From assembly GCA_964450405.1 (NCBI GenBank), contig CAYVCQ010000014.1, positions 52,268 through 116,267 on the forward strand: a stretch of 64,000 nt of DNA. The letters run 5' to 3'. Both the position numbers and the translations under genes were made by a program. The stretch is from WRGT01 sp964450405 (GTDB lineage Bacteria > Spirochaetota > UBA4802 > UBA5550). The notes beneath the pieces were generated by a model, which was not told the DNA's origin, ran no database searches, and was given only the letters and a program-made list of their open reading frames with translations. Below, piece after piece: positions 43,154-52,480 of the stretch (its first letter is position 1; every line of letters starts with the position of its first letter).

Positions 43154-43278
43154 TTTTAGTTCTCCCGGGTTATTTAGTGATAGAGTGAGATAAAAAATAC
43201 TCTGTCAATTGATTTAAATCATAAGGTTTTAGGGCTTTTTCCGGAACGAGCTGGTTATAGCACTAGTTGAAAATGGTA

Positions 43279-44439
43279 TTATTTTTCAAAACGTATATGA
43301 AAAACAACAATCTCCGGTCTCCCCGTTGTTCTAACCGGCGGGCCCCATGTTCCGTAACCCTTCGATACATAAACATTTGTGTTTCCTAATTTTTCTAATC
43401 CGCAGGCAACCTCAAAGATTGCATTAGTGATATAGTTTACCGGCCATAGCTGTCCATTGTGAGTGTGCCCTGAAAGATGAAGGTCAATATTATTTCTTAC
43501 TGATTCATCAATAGAGAAGGGCTGATGATCCATGAGAATTACAGGGCGCGTTGTGTCTTTTCCCCGGAGTAGCTCTTCGATAGATTTTCTTTTTCCGCCG
43601 GTAAAACGGTTTATGCTCCTGTCCTCTCGTCCTGCAAGAAGGATTGAACCGTTTATTTCAATTACTTCGTCGCGCAGCACTCTGATTTTATGTTTTGTCA
43701 TAAAGTTGACCGCATCTGTAACTCCGCCGATATACTCGTGGTTTCCTGTTACAGCAAACACTCCATATTTTGCATGGATTGATTCTACGAGTCCCCCCAT
43801 ATTGTCCTTTATGATAGGAGCGAGAGTTTCATCGAAAAAATCTCCCGGGAAAAGTACAATATCGGGATCAAGAGAATTTATGGTATCAACAAGATACTGA
43901 AACTTTTTTTTACCCACAATATTTCCAAGATGTATATCCGATGCCATTACTATATTCAGAGAGTTTTCAATGCCGCCCGCTTTAGCGATTTTTATATCAA
44001 CTGTTCTTATTGTAGGATTTGCGGCGGTGATAACTCCCGCAATCAGTATGAGAGAGGTCGTTAATATTACACCGATCATCAGTTTTAACGGAATGTAGTT
44101 TGATATCATTTCTTCTTTCGCGGGCAGAAAATGAAAGAAGAAGTTTAAACCTCTGACTATATCTATCATCATCAGAAACATAATTGCATAGAGTAGAAAA
44201 GCCAGCCATGTGGAGCCGGTGAGAATAAGTATTTTATTGTTTTCGATAAGCCCGCTCCTTTCAAAAAACTCACCGAGAATAAATGAAAATGCTGTAAAGA
44301 GAAATAGGGATGAATAAATTATCCGCGCTGTGGTGTTTACAGGGAGAGCCTGCCAGCCTCGTATAAAAACATAAAAGTTTCCGCCTAAATATATTGTAAG
44401 AAAGATTGTGATAAACATAAGAAACTGGTACCCTTTCAT
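43279..44439 (-). CDS. membrane metallophosphoesterase
   Basis: A 386-residue protein: about four N-terminal membrane helices (residues 1-150) then a calcineurin-type phosphoesterase domain. Metal-binding motifs are ASDIHLG, FPGDFFDE, VTGNHEY, MDHQPF and LSGHTHNGQ. The group acts on nucleotides, UDP-glucosamine lipids or other phosphoesters; substrate not assignable. It starts four bases inside the TerC gene, so both are co-translated. Confidence 0.9.
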   Translation of the reverse strand: MKGYQFLMFITIFLTIYLGGNFYVFIRGWQALPVNTTARIIYSSLFLFTAFSFILGEFFERSGLIENNKILILTGSTWLAFLLYAIMFLMMIDIVRGLNFFFHFLPAKEEMISNYIPLKLMIGVILTTSLILIAGVITAANPTIRTVDIKIAKAGGIENSLNIVMASDIHLGNIVGKKKFQYLVDTINSLDPDIVLFPGDFFDETLAPIIKDNMGGLVESIHAKYGVFAVTGNHEYIGGVTDAVNFMTKHKIRVLRDEVIEINGSILLAGREDRSINRFTGGKRKSIEELLRGKDTTRPVILMDHQPFSIDESVRNNIDLHLSGHTHNGQLWPVNYITNAIFEVACGLEKLGNTNVYVSKGYGTWGPPVRTTGRPEIVVFHIRFEK

Positions 44440-45161
44440 TTTTTGTCCCCCTTTAAGGGTTTAGCCGGAGTATGTTTTTTCCTGAACTTCATGTTCATTA
44501 CCTCCACGGCCAGTGAGAAGAAAACCGCGAAGTATATATAACCTTTAGGTATTTCGTGATGGAAACCTTCAAGCACTAACATAAAGCCTATGAGAATCAG
44601 AAATGACAGAGCCAGAATCTCCAGTGTCGGATTTTTATGAATAAAATCCGCAACCTTACCTGAAAAGATCATCATAAGAATTATGGAGATAACAACTGCC
44701 GTAATCATTACAGGGAGTCTGTCGGTAAGTCCTATAGCTGTTAAAATTGAATCGAATGAGAATACTATATCGAGAAGGCTTATCTGTATTATTGTTTGTA
44801 TAAATTTTGCAGCCGCAGGTTTTGTCTCTTCTACACTGTTCTGGTCTTCAATTTTATAGTGAAGCTCGCTAGTGCTTTTTGCGAGAAGGAAGAGACCACC
44901 GGCCAGAAGAATAAGTTCTCTTACGCTGAAGTTAAAAGAGAGTATAGTAAACAATGGAGTTGTGAGATGTTTCACCATCCATGTAAGCGAAAATAAAAGA
45001 ATTATTCTGAATATCAATGCAAGTGAAAGACCAATAATCCTCCCTTTCTTTTTTTTAGACTGAGGGAGCCTGTTGGTAAGGATTGAAATAAATATTATAT
45101 TATCTATGCCCAGCACGATTTCAAGAAAGGTAAGGGTTAAAAGAGCGATGATCCATTCCAT
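44436..45161 (-). CDS. TerC-family membrane protein
   Basis: A 241-residue TerC protein with seven or so membrane helices. Hallmarks: EIVLGIDNIIFISILTNRLP with the acidic GIDN motif in the first helix and the second copy SLLDIVFSFDSILTAIGL. TerC relatives export metals such as manganese at the translocon or are linked to tellurite resistance. The ATG at 45161 (CGGAG upstream) is preferred to an upstream in-frame start at 45215. Confidence 0.92.
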   Translation of the reverse strand: MEWIIALLTLTFLEIVLGIDNIIFISILTNRLPQSKKKKGRIIGLSLALIFRIILLFSLTWMVKHLTTPLFTILSFNFSVRELILLAGGLFLLAKSTSELHYKIEDQNSVEETKPAAAKFIQTIIQISLLDIVFSFDSILTAIGLTDRLPVMITAVVISIILMMIFSGKVADFIHKNPTLEILALSFLILIGFMLVLEGFHHEIPKGYIYFAVFFSLAVEVMNMKFRKKHTPAKPLKGDKK

Positions 45162-45350
45162 TTTTAATACTCCGGATATAAGTGATATTCCTGCACAAAT
45201 TATTAAATTTAACACTTTGTGTCAATTAGAATCATTGGTGGCAAAACTATTCATTATGTTACTTTTCAAAAACTGTGGCTTCAGTTAATAAAATCTTTGG
45301 CATAGGAGATATTTTTGCTTACTGGTCTTTAAAAAGTTATACTAATTTAC

Positions 45351-45379
45351 TTGAAAATAAGATAAAAAGTCTTTGATAT
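45351..45379 (+). promoter_or_regulatory. predicted promoter of tatA
   Basis: TTGAAA at 45351-45356 and TGATAT at 45374-45379, spacer 17, 65 bases before the tatA ATG. Confidence 0.45.
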
Positions 45380-45443
45380 TTTTTAAGCATAAGTTATCAA
45401 TGCCTTCAAACAGCTTTATCAGTTAATATTAAGAGGTTAAGAT

Positions 45444-45638
45444 ATGTACAGCAACATCACTCTGAATTATGCCTTTGCGCTGCCTGGAATGGGTGAGCTT
45501 GTAGTTATTTTTCTGATTGTTCTTGTCCTTTTCGGCGCAGGAAAAGTACCGACTATCGCCAGAGATATTGGAAAAGGAATCAGGGAATTCAAGAAATCTG
45601 TTAAAGACAATCCGGATGAAGATAAGGATAATAAGTAA
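45444..45638 (+). CDS. tatA: Sec-independent translocase subunit TatA/E
   Basis: A 64-residue Tat pore subunit: one membrane helix (ELVVIFLIVLVLFG) followed by the hinge GAGKVPTIARDIGKGIREF, an amphipathic helix and an acidic tail. Glutamate in place of the helix-start polar residue (GMGELVV) is standard. It is alone here; no tatC is adjacent. AGAGG lies upstream of the ATG. Confidence 0.92.
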   Translation: MYSNITLNYAFALPGMGELVVIFLIVLVLFGAGKVPTIARDIGKGIREFKKSVKDNPDEDKDNK

Positions 45639-45642
45639 AAAG

Positions 45643-45671
45643 AAAAAGCTGCCCGACGGGCAGCTTTTTTT
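45643..45671. terminator. bidirectional rho-independent terminator
   Basis: AAAAAGCTGCCC / GGGCAGCTTTTT with a three-base loop and T runs on both strands, between tatA and the convergent trpB2. Confidence 0.92.
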
Positions 45672-45698
45672 ATAAGTAATATGTGACGAATATTCTAA

Positions 45699-47066
45699 TT
45701 AGTCAACCTTCGGCAGAGTATCGAATCCTTTCTGGAGATCCGCATCCGTTGGAAGATAATCTGTCATTGTTCCCTCATTATACTGCATGTAGGCATTCAT
45801 ATCAAAGTAACCTGTCCCGGTAAGTCCAAACAGTATAGTTTTTGCTTCACCAGTTTCTTTACACTTAAGCGCTTCCTGAATTGCGCCATAAATTGCATGA
45901 GATGATTCCGGCGCTGGAAGAATCTGCTCAAGTTTGCAGAATCGGGTTGCGGCTTCAAAAACTCTGTTCTGGTCTACTGAGATCGCTTCTATAAATCCAT
46001 CGTGATAGAGTTTTGAAAGAATCGGTGACATTCCATGATAACGGAGTCCGCCTGCATGATTCGGTGAAGGCATAAAGCCGCTGCCGAGAGTATACATTCT
46101 TGCCAGCGGAGTTGTCTTTCCCGTATCGCAGAAGTCATATGCATACTTCCCTCGTGTAAATGACGGACATGAAGATGGTTCAACTGCTACAAATCGGGGA
46201 TTAGTTTTGCCTGTAAGCTTGTCCTGCATGAAGGCTGCCATCAGTCCGCCCAGGTTAGATCCGCCGCCTGCACATCCGATTACAACATCCGGGTATTCTC
46301 CCAGTTTCTCCATGGCAATTTTGCTTTCCAGTCCGATGATAGACTGGTGCAGCAGTACCTGGTTCAGAACAGAACCGAGTGCATAGCGGCATTTGTCATC
46401 CCCCATTGAAAGTTCTATGGCCTCTGAGATTGCACAGCCTAAGCTCCCGCCTGTATTCGGATCATTGGCAAGGATAGAACGTCCCACCGCTGTTGTATTG
46501 GAAGGACTTGGAATTATTTTTGCACCGTAAGTTTCCATAACTGCTTTTCTGAAAGGTTTCTGTTCGAACGAGACCTTCACCATAAACACGGTGAGATCAA
46601 GACCAAAATGAGCACAGGCCATAGAGAGGGCAGTGCCCCATTGTCCGGCTCCTGTTTCGGTGCAGAGAGATGTGAGTCCCTGTGCCTTGGCGTAATATGC
46701 CATGGCAGCCGCTGCATTAAGTTTATGACTTCCCGAAGTATTATTTCCCTCGAATTTAAAGTAAATTTTTGCAGGTGTATCCAGTGCTTTTTCAAGATGA
46801 TATGCGCGAATAAGTGGTGATGGACGGAATGTTTTATAATAATCCAATATCGGTTCCGGAATATCGAAATATCTGGTTTTTGCATCCATTTCCTGTTTGC
46901 AGAGTTCTTCACAGAATACAGGGTAGAGGTCTTCTGCAGCCAGCGGTTGGAGAGTTCCCGGGTTTAAAAGGGGATCATGCTGCTCTTTCATATCTGCCCG
47001 TATATTGTACCACTGTTTCGGCATTTCCTCTTCAGTGAGATATGTTTTGTATGGTATTTTTGCCAT
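45699..47066 (-). CDS. trpB2: TrpB2-type tryptophan synthase beta-like protein
   Basis: A 455-residue PLP enzyme of the TrpB2 class, which is longer than TrpB1 and usually not paired with TrpA. The N-terminal extension (YLTEEEMPKQWYNIRADM) and RPSPLIRAYHLEKAL are typical of TrpB2. PLP lysine is K115 in SGSHKLN; the substrate loop reads ETGAGQWGTALSM and the phosphate loop CAGGGSNLGG. It could condense serine with indole or salvage indole. No other trp gene is nearby. Confidence 0.92.
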   Translation of the reverse strand: MAKIPYKTYLTEEEMPKQWYNIRADMKEQHDPLLNPGTLQPLAAEDLYPVFCEELCKQEMDAKTRYFDIPEPILDYYKTFRPSPLIRAYHLEKALDTPAKIYFKFEGNNTSGSHKLNAAAAMAYYAKAQGLTSLCTETGAGQWGTALSMACAHFGLDLTVFMVKVSFEQKPFRKAVMETYGAKIIPSPSNTTAVGRSILANDPNTGGSLGCAISEAIELSMGDDKCRYALGSVLNQVLLHQSIIGLESKIAMEKLGEYPDVVIGCAGGGSNLGGLMAAFMQDKLTGKTNPRFVAVEPSSCPSFTRGKYAYDFCDTGKTTPLARMYTLGSGFMPSPNHAGGLRYHGMSPILSKLYHDGFIEAISVDQNRVFEAATRFCKLEQILPAPESSHAIYGAIQEALKCKETGEAKTILFGLTGTGYFDMNAYMQYNEGTMTDYLPTDADLQKGFDTLPKVD

Positions 47067-47196
47067 GGTTTTTACTCCTCGTTGTTATTGATATAGGAAA
47101 AATCGCCGATAAAAGGTAACTGCTCAAAAACTTGTGGAATTGTATCTTCGCCGGTTTCTGAGAATTTACAAGAATACATTGTTTTTCTATATATAA

Positions 47197-47216
47197 CGTT
47201 TCTATTAGTAGAAACG
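47197..47216. promoter_or_regulatory. short palindrome upstream of trpB2
   Basis: CGTTTCTA / TAGAAACG (8-base perfect arms, loop TTAG), 130 bases upstream of trpB2. On the - strand a TTGACA lies just before it (47220-47225) and TTATAT just after it, 24 bases apart. It could be an operator placed between promoter elements. Low certainty. Confidence 0.3.
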
Positions 47217-47246
47217 GGTGTGTCAACGATAATTTTTAAAATAAGC

Positions 47247-48464
47247 TTATTCCTGTGAATACCCATCTACAAACTCAGCAAAACGCTGCGCAACAAGTTT
47301 CATCTCTTCAATAGGCGGAAGAAACACCACCCGGAAGTGGTCAGGATGAGGCCAGTTGAATCCTGTCCCCTGTACCAGCATAACCTTTTTCTGCTTAAGA
47401 AAATCGAGGACAAATTTTGCATCATTTTTTACAGGAATTTTCTTAAGATCTATTTTAGGGAAAAGATACATCCCTCCCATCGGTTTAACACATGAAATAC
47501 CGGGGATTGAGTTAAACAGCTCGTATGAGAAATTTCTCTGTTCGCATAATCTTCCCCCTGGAGCAGTGAGATCGAAGATACTCTGATAGCCTCCAATAGC
47601 GGTCTGTATTGCATACTGGGCAGGCATATTAGAACAGAGTCTCATTGACGCAAGGATCCCCAACCCCTCGATGAAATCTTTAGCATCATCTTTTTTACCG
47701 CTAAGCACCATCCATCCGACGCGGAACCCGCATAAACGATGTGACTTGGAAAGCCCATTCATTGTTATAAAAAGCGTCTCATCAGAAAGGGATGCTGCGG
47801 GAGTATGCTTTACTCCGTCATACATAACCCGGTCATATATTTCATCGGCAAGAACTATCAGCTGATTTTTAACTGCTATCTCCACCAGCTTTTCAACAAT
47901 CTCTTTCGGATAAACCGCACCTGTAGGATTATTCGGATTTATAATAACGATAGCTCTTGTTTTGGGAGTTATCTTCTTTTCTATATCTTCAAGGTCCGGA
48001 TACCAGAGACTTGATTCATCACAGAGGTAGTGCACAGCCTTTCCTCCTGCAAGATTAGCAGCACCGGTCCAGAGCGGATAATCGGGCATAGGAACAAGTA
48101 CCTCATCACCGTTATTGAGGAGACCCTGCATAATCATAACTATAAGTTCACTTACGCCGTTCCCCACAATAATATCATCGATACCGACGCCTTTAATCCC
48201 CTTAAGCTGGCAATCCTGCATAATAGCTTTACGTGCCGCAAATAGCCCCTTGGAATCGCCATATGCTTCGGCAGAGCGGAGATTCATAATTACATCCTGA
48301 ATTATCTCATCGGGGGCATATAGTCCGAATGCGGAGGGATTTCCTGTGTTAAGTTTTATAATTGAATGTCCTTCGCGTTCAAGCCGCGCCGCTTCCTCAA
48401 CAATTGGTCCCCGTATATCATAAAATACATTATCAAGCTTATTGGATTTACGTGTCTCTTTCAT
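47247..48464 (-). CDS. PLP-dependent aminotransferase, alanine-aminotransferase-like
   Basis: A 405-residue class I/II aminotransferase, most like the AlaA group (alanine-pyruvate/glutamate). Visible: GNPSAFGLYAPDEI, INPNNPTGAVYPKE, ADEIYDRVMYDG and the PLP lysine in NGLSKSHRLCGFRVGW; the C-terminal arginine region is HFRVVFLPP. Length is typical of AlaA. Alternative substrates such as valine or aromatic amino acids cannot be excluded. Confidence 0.9.
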   Translation of the reverse strand: MKETRKSNKLDNVFYDIRGPIVEEAARLEREGHSIIKLNTGNPSAFGLYAPDEIIQDVIMNLRSAEAYGDSKGLFAARKAIMQDCQLKGIKGVGIDDIIVGNGVSELIVMIMQGLLNNGDEVLVPMPDYPLWTGAANLAGGKAVHYLCDESSLWYPDLEDIEKKITPKTRAIVIINPNNPTGAVYPKEIVEKLVEIAVKNQLIVLADEIYDRVMYDGVKHTPAASLSDETLFITMNGLSKSHRLCGFRVGWMVLSGKKDDAKDFIEGLGILASMRLCSNMPAQYAIQTAIGGYQSIFDLTAPGGRLCEQRNFSYELFNSIPGISCVKPMGGMYLFPKIDLKKIPVKNDAKFVLDFLKQKKVMLVQGTGFNWPHPDHFRVVFLPPIEEMKLVAQRFAEFVDGYSQE

Positions 48465-48555
48465 TATTTTCTCCGGATTAAAAATTCATTCAGTAAAGTA
48501 AACGATTAGATTCCAAATTAAGATGTTGTTTATTGGTGTCAATTCAGATTTCTTT

Positions 48556-48788
48556 AAAATCACGGTTCAGATGCTGCTCCAGCGTGATTTGATTGAAAGC
48601 TAAAATGTTTTTGTCTGAACCACGATTCGCAAGATTAAAGGATTTTCCTGATTTACTATAAGTACTCTTTTTCTGAATCAAGTAAATCCTTTAATCCCGA
48701 AAATCAAGGTTCAGACATGAGTGATTGAACTTTGACACAATGTCATTTCGAATCTTCCCTTCATTATTTCGGCTCCTTCGAAATGACA
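48556..48788. repeat. cluster of three palindromic intergenic repeats
   Basis: (1) 48556-48572 AAAATCACGGTTCAGAT is a near copy of the right end of the next element, and 48557-48564 pairs with 48583-48590. (2) 48613-48716 is a stem-loop of about 104 bases: outer arms GTCTGAACC / GGTTCAGAC, inner arms GATTAAAGGATTT (48633-48645) / AAATCCTTTAATC (48684-48696). (3) 48741-48788 has arms TGTCATTTCGAA / TTCGAAATGACA. They look like non-autonomous dispersed elements. No ORF lies in this 450-base gap. Confidence 0.75.
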
Positions 48789-48842
48789 GTTACATATTAA
48801 TTAAAGGGAAAACCGTTATTGTATATTTAAACAAATTGAAGT

Positions 48843-48871
48843 TTGACTTTTCTCTAAAGTGTTTATATCAT
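48843..48871 (+). promoter_or_regulatory. predicted promoter of hybrid kinase gene
   Basis: TTGACT (48843-48848), 17-base spacer, TATCAT (48866-48871); 43 bases before the start codon. Confidence 0.55.
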
Positions 48872-48913
48872 TAAGTAATCATTATATTGTTTTCATTAAT
48901 ATCAGGGATTTCT

Positions 48914-51268
48914 ATGGATTCTAAAAATACCGGCTCAATTAACTCTGAAGATATAGACCCCGGAGAAAAAATAAAATCTCTTCAGGATGAAATCCTGCGT
49001 CTTAAGGGATATGAAAATATTGTTAACGGATTTATGGCTCATGAGAATATATCTCTTGCAGTTTTTCAGAAAGTGCCGCCGGTTCCGGTTTTTATAAACC
49101 GGGGATTTGAAATTCTCACCGGTTATTCCAGAGAGGAAATTTTATCTTTTACTAAATCTGATTTAGAAAATCTTATTCACCCGGATATGAGAGAAGAATT
49201 TTTTATCAGATATTCTAAGAGATTACAAGGCGAGTTGAATTCAAATAGCTATGAACTCAAAATGGTGAGAAAAGACGGCGCCATTTTAGATGTTCAGGCC
49301 TTTGTATATTTAACTGAGTATAATAATGAACCTTCAATCGTTATAACAATTGCTGATATAACAGATATGAGAGAGGTCGAAAGGGTGCTCAGGGGGAGCA
49401 GGGAGGATTTTCGACTGCTGTTTGATAGAATTCCCGTGGGTGTATTTTATTTTGATAAGGATCTCCACATTACAAATTTCAATAATAAATTTGTAGAAAA
49501 ACTCCAATCGTCAAGAGAAAAGCTTTCAGGACTCGATCTTCGCATGCTGAAGGATCAATCACTGATGCCATGTATAGAGGCTGCTGTCAATGGTCAGAAA
49601 GGTTTTTATAAGGGGCACTACAGAGCTACAACCGGTAATGCAGAGCTGGTAATCTCAATGAAGACAGAACCTCTTTGCAACGAAGCCGGGGAGGTGTCGG
49701 GGGGAGTAGGGATAATTGAAGATATTACAAATGTTTATGAGGCTGAAGAGGCTCTGCTGAAAAGTGAAGAAAACTTTAAAGAGATGATAGACCGGTCACC
49801 TCTCCCTATTGTAGTTATAGATATTAATGATAAAATTGTATATAATAACAGAGAGTGTTTTAATCTTTTTGGATTTAAAAGAAAAGATATTACTGATCTT
49901 AATTCATGGTGGAGTAGTGCTTATCCTGATCCTGCCTACAGGAAGACTGTAGTTGATGAATGGTATTCAGGTTATAAAAATGCTCAGATAGAAAGAGTTA
50001 AATTCGGACCGATGGAGTATAAAGTTACCTGCGGTGACGGTAACGTAAGAGATATTGAATTCCACGTAGTCCCGGTTGGGGATCTAAGTTTTATTACCAT
50101 GAATGATATGACAAGTCATCGGAAAGCGGAAATAGAGCTCTTAAAAACAAAAAAAATTGAATCCATCGGCATTCTTGCAGGGGGCATTGCACACGATTTT
50201 AATAATATACTGACTGCGATTATCGGAAATCTCAGTCTTGTAAAAATGGATGTCACAGAAGAACATGTGTCATACAGTCTTATTGATACTATTGAAAAAG
50301 CTGCATGGAGAGCCAGGGATCTTACACAGCAGTTGCTTACTTTTTCAAGAGGCGGCGCGCCGATAAAAAAACTGACATCGATAAAACAGCTTCTTGTTGA
50401 TTCTGCGACATTCGTTCTGACTGGTACCAATATAAAACCTGAATTTAATATAGCTGATAATTTATGGGACGCGGATATTGATGAAGGACAGATAAGTCAG
50501 GTTATTCATAATCTTGTAATAAATGCAAGAGAATCGATGACAGAGTGCGGTAAGATCCGGATTTCAGCAGAAAATTTTAATTGTGAAGCATCCGTGAATT
50601 CGATACTTCCGGAGAGTTGTATAAAAATACGCATTGAGGATTCAGGAAAAGGAATAGCTCAGTCAGTCATACCAAATATTTTTGATCCGTTTTTTACAAC
50701 GAAGGGTACCGGAACAGGTCTTGGACTTTCAGTTTCATATTCAATAGTAAAAAAGCATGGCGGTGATATTAAGGTTTCGTCTGAGGAGGGTGCAGGTACT
50801 GTATTTGAAATATTTCTCCCTGCTTCGAATGAAAAATCAGTCTTGTTTTCCGCTTATGATAATAAACCGAAAGCCTCAAGCGGTAGAGTTCTGGTTATGG
50901 ATGATGAGGAGATTATACTTGATATATCAAAGAAAATGCTCTCCAGAATGGGGTATTACGTTGAAATAGCACAAACTGGAGAAGAGACTATTTCTCTTTA
51001 TAAGGGAGCCATGGAGAGGGGAGTTCCATTTGACTGTGTAATTATGGATCTTACTATTCCGGGCGGAATGGGGGGGAGAGAAACACTCAGTATTCTGAAG
51101 GAGTATGATCCGGGAGTAGCAGCTATTGTATCAAGCGGCTACTCAAATGACCCGGTGATGTCAAAGTTTAAAGAATATGGTTTTGCCGGAGTATCGGGAA
51201 AACCATATTCTTTCCAGGATCTAAGAGATGAAATTGAGAGAGTTATTCTGGAAAAAAAACAGGTTTAA
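48914..51268 (+). CDS. PAS-domain hybrid histidine kinase/response regulator
   Basis: A 784-residue soluble hybrid kinase without membrane helices. Three PAS-type sensor regions (ca. 40-160, 165-285, 290-410) lead to a kinase core with H-box GIAHDFNNILTAIIGN, ATPase motifs (VIHNLVINARES, RIEDSGKGI, GTGTGLGLSVSY) and a C-terminal receiver with MDDEE and phospho-acceptor VIMDLTIPGG. Ligand unknown. The ATG at 48914 (AGGGA upstream) is used; an in-frame earlier start at 48887 is less likely. Its stop overlaps the convergent ferredoxin-like gene by four bases. Confidence 0.92.
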   Translation: MDSKNTGSINSEDIDPGEKIKSLQDEILRLKGYENIVNGFMAHENISLAVFQKVPPVPVFINRGFEILTGYSREEILSFTKSDLENLIHPDMREEFFIRYSKRLQGELNSNSYELKMVRKDGAILDVQAFVYLTEYNNEPSIVITIADITDMREVERVLRGSREDFRLLFDRIPVGVFYFDKDLHITNFNNKFVEKLQSSREKLSGLDLRMLKDQSLMPCIEAAVNGQKGFYKGHYRATTGNAELVISMKTEPLCNEAGEVSGGVGIIEDITNVYEAEEALLKSEENFKEMIDRSPLPIVVIDINDKIVYNNRECFNLFGFKRKDITDLNSWWSSAYPDPAYRKTVVDEWYSGYKNAQIERVKFGPMEYKVTCGDGNVRDIEFHVVPVGDLSFITMNDMTSHRKAEIELLKTKKIESIGILAGGIAHDFNNILTAIIGNLSLVKMDVTEEHVSYSLIDTIEKAAWRARDLTQQLLTFSRGGAPIKKLTSIKQLLVDSATFVLTGTNIKPEFNIADNLWDADIDEGQISQVIHNLVINARESMTECGKIRISAENFNCEASVNSILPESCIKIRIEDSGKGIAQSVIPNIFDPFFTTKGTGTGLGLSVSYSIVKKHGGDIKVSSEEGAGTVFEIFLPASNEKSVLFSAYDNKPKASSGRVLVMDDEEIILDISKKMLSRMGYYVEIAQTGEETISLYKGAMERGVPFDCVIMDLTIPGGMGGRETLSILKEYDPGVAAIVSSGYSNDPVMSKFKEYGFAGVSGKPYSFQDLRDEIERVILEKKQV

Positions 51269-52074
51269 ATTTTAACTATTTTTTCTTCAACGCTGATATT
51301 CTTTCCGCTTTTTAATACAGCTTCCTTTACGATAGATGTTACTCCGCTGCAGCATGGAACTTCCATCCGTGCTATTGTAACTGAATTGATATCCTGCTCT
51401 GCAAATATAACGGCAAGCTTTTCTTTGTATTCATCAATATACGGATCGAGTTTGGGACAGAAAGTAACCATGGCCCTGCCCTTTAGAAATTCCTCATGAA
51501 AGTTTCCGCATGCATATGGAGCGCAATCGGCCGATATAAGCAGATCAACTTTTTTGTTACTGAATACAGGTGAGTATGGACTTAAAAGTTTTAGTTTCAC
51601 AGGCCACTGTTCAAGTCTGGAAAACTCCGCTGTAGATACTGTTAAGGACTCCTGCTTCTTGTGTACTACACGGTTTGCGCTCCCTGGGCATCCATGCTGG
51701 TGCACATGTGCTTCCGGAGTGGAGTCTTTTATTTCGATACCTTTGTCTTTAAGAATTTTCAGCGCTTCGCCGAGATAAACAGTTTCATTGTGATCTTTAA
51801 GATGCTTCAGGTGAGCCTTTATTACATCCGGTCCATGTTTTATAATATTTTCCATTACAAGCGCTTCGTTATATGGAGCAGCCTCTCTCTCCTCGATTGT
51901 TATGGCGCTTTCAGGGCATGTGCCGATACAGGCTCCAAGTCCGTCGCAATATAGATCGCTGATCAGACGGGCTTTTCCATTAATCATCTGGATTGCACCC
52001 TCGGGACAATCGGGTACGCAGAGTCCGCAGCCGTTACATCTGTTTTCGTCTATGTGTATAATCTGACGTTTCAT
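51265..52074 (-). CDS. ferredoxin-like 4Fe-4S protein with cysteine-rich C-terminal domain
   Basis: A 269-residue cytoplasmic redox protein. Two cluster motifs lie in the first 60 residues: CNGCGLCVPDCPEG (complete CxxCxxCxxxCP) and CDGLGACIGTCPES, where the second cysteine is leucine, so the second site has three cysteines from the motif. Further cysteines occur in HQHGCPGS, DCAPYACGNFHEE, FCPKLD and EVPCCSG. I know this architecture as common in anaerobes but without an assigned reaction. It is divergently placed to the Crp/Fnr regulator. Confidence 0.85.
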   Translation of the reverse strand: MKRQIIHIDENRCNGCGLCVPDCPEGAIQMINGKARLISDLYCDGLGACIGTCPESAITIEEREAAPYNEALVMENIIKHGPDVIKAHLKHLKDHNETVYLGEALKILKDKGIEIKDSTPEAHVHQHGCPGSANRVVHKKQESLTVSTAEFSRLEQWPVKLKLLSPYSPVFSNKKVDLLISADCAPYACGNFHEEFLKGRAMVTFCPKLDPYIDEYKEKLAVIFAEQDINSVTIARMEVPCCSGVTSIVKEAVLKSGKNISVEEKIVKI

Positions 52075-52151
52075 GTTTTAACCTCTTTTTTATATTATCT
52101 TTTTCTTCATATTACTCTAAGGGCTGATGTGTACCCGAATTTAAGGAAGTA

Positions 52152-52165
52152 ATCAAATATTTGAT
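52152..52165 (-). promoter_or_regulatory. 14-base palindrome upstream of ferredoxin-like gene
   Basis: ATCAAATATTTGAT is a perfect palindrome 77 bases upstream of the start codon of the ferredoxin-like gene; it may bind the neighbouring Crp/Fnr regulator. No direct proof. Confidence 0.35.
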
Positions 52166-52181
52166 CCACCTCCAACTCCCC

Positions 52182-52467
52182 GGCCCCCCAACCCCCCGGA
52201 GGGGGGCTTGAAGATAAATCCACAAATTGAGTCTTAAAAGACTTTATTATTTATAAATATAGTCTTTTAAGTCCCCCTCCGGGGGATTTAGGGGGCTGTA
52301 TGAGATGCCGGCATTTCGTTACATTACAGCCGGCATGACCGAAAAGAGACGTTTACCGCTTCAAATCATCCGTTTTACATCCCCCCTTTTTTTCAAAAAC
52401 GCGGGGTGCGGGGCGGCAGCCCCGAAAAAGCCCCCCGCAGGGGTTGGGTTGCGGGCATAAGCCCGCG
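52182..52467. repeat. GC-rich palindromic repeats in intergenic region
   Basis: A 475-base gap, strongly GC-rich compared with its surroundings. It holds an inverted pair of C/G-run units (52182-52210 and 52270-52297) that continues inward as TCTTAAAAGACT / AGTCTTTTAAG, a second hairpin with ATGCCGGC at 52305-52312 and GCCGGCAT at 52329-52336, and from 52384 a C/G-run tract with GCGGGCATAAGCCCGC (52452-52467). These look like stacked dispersed repeats. Confidence 0.65.
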
Positions 52468-52480
52468 TTATTTAATTAAA

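Noticed and set aside
48541..48790. CRISPR array
   Set aside because: Repeats are palindromic and of different kinds, with no regular direct repeat and spacer pattern and no cas genes.
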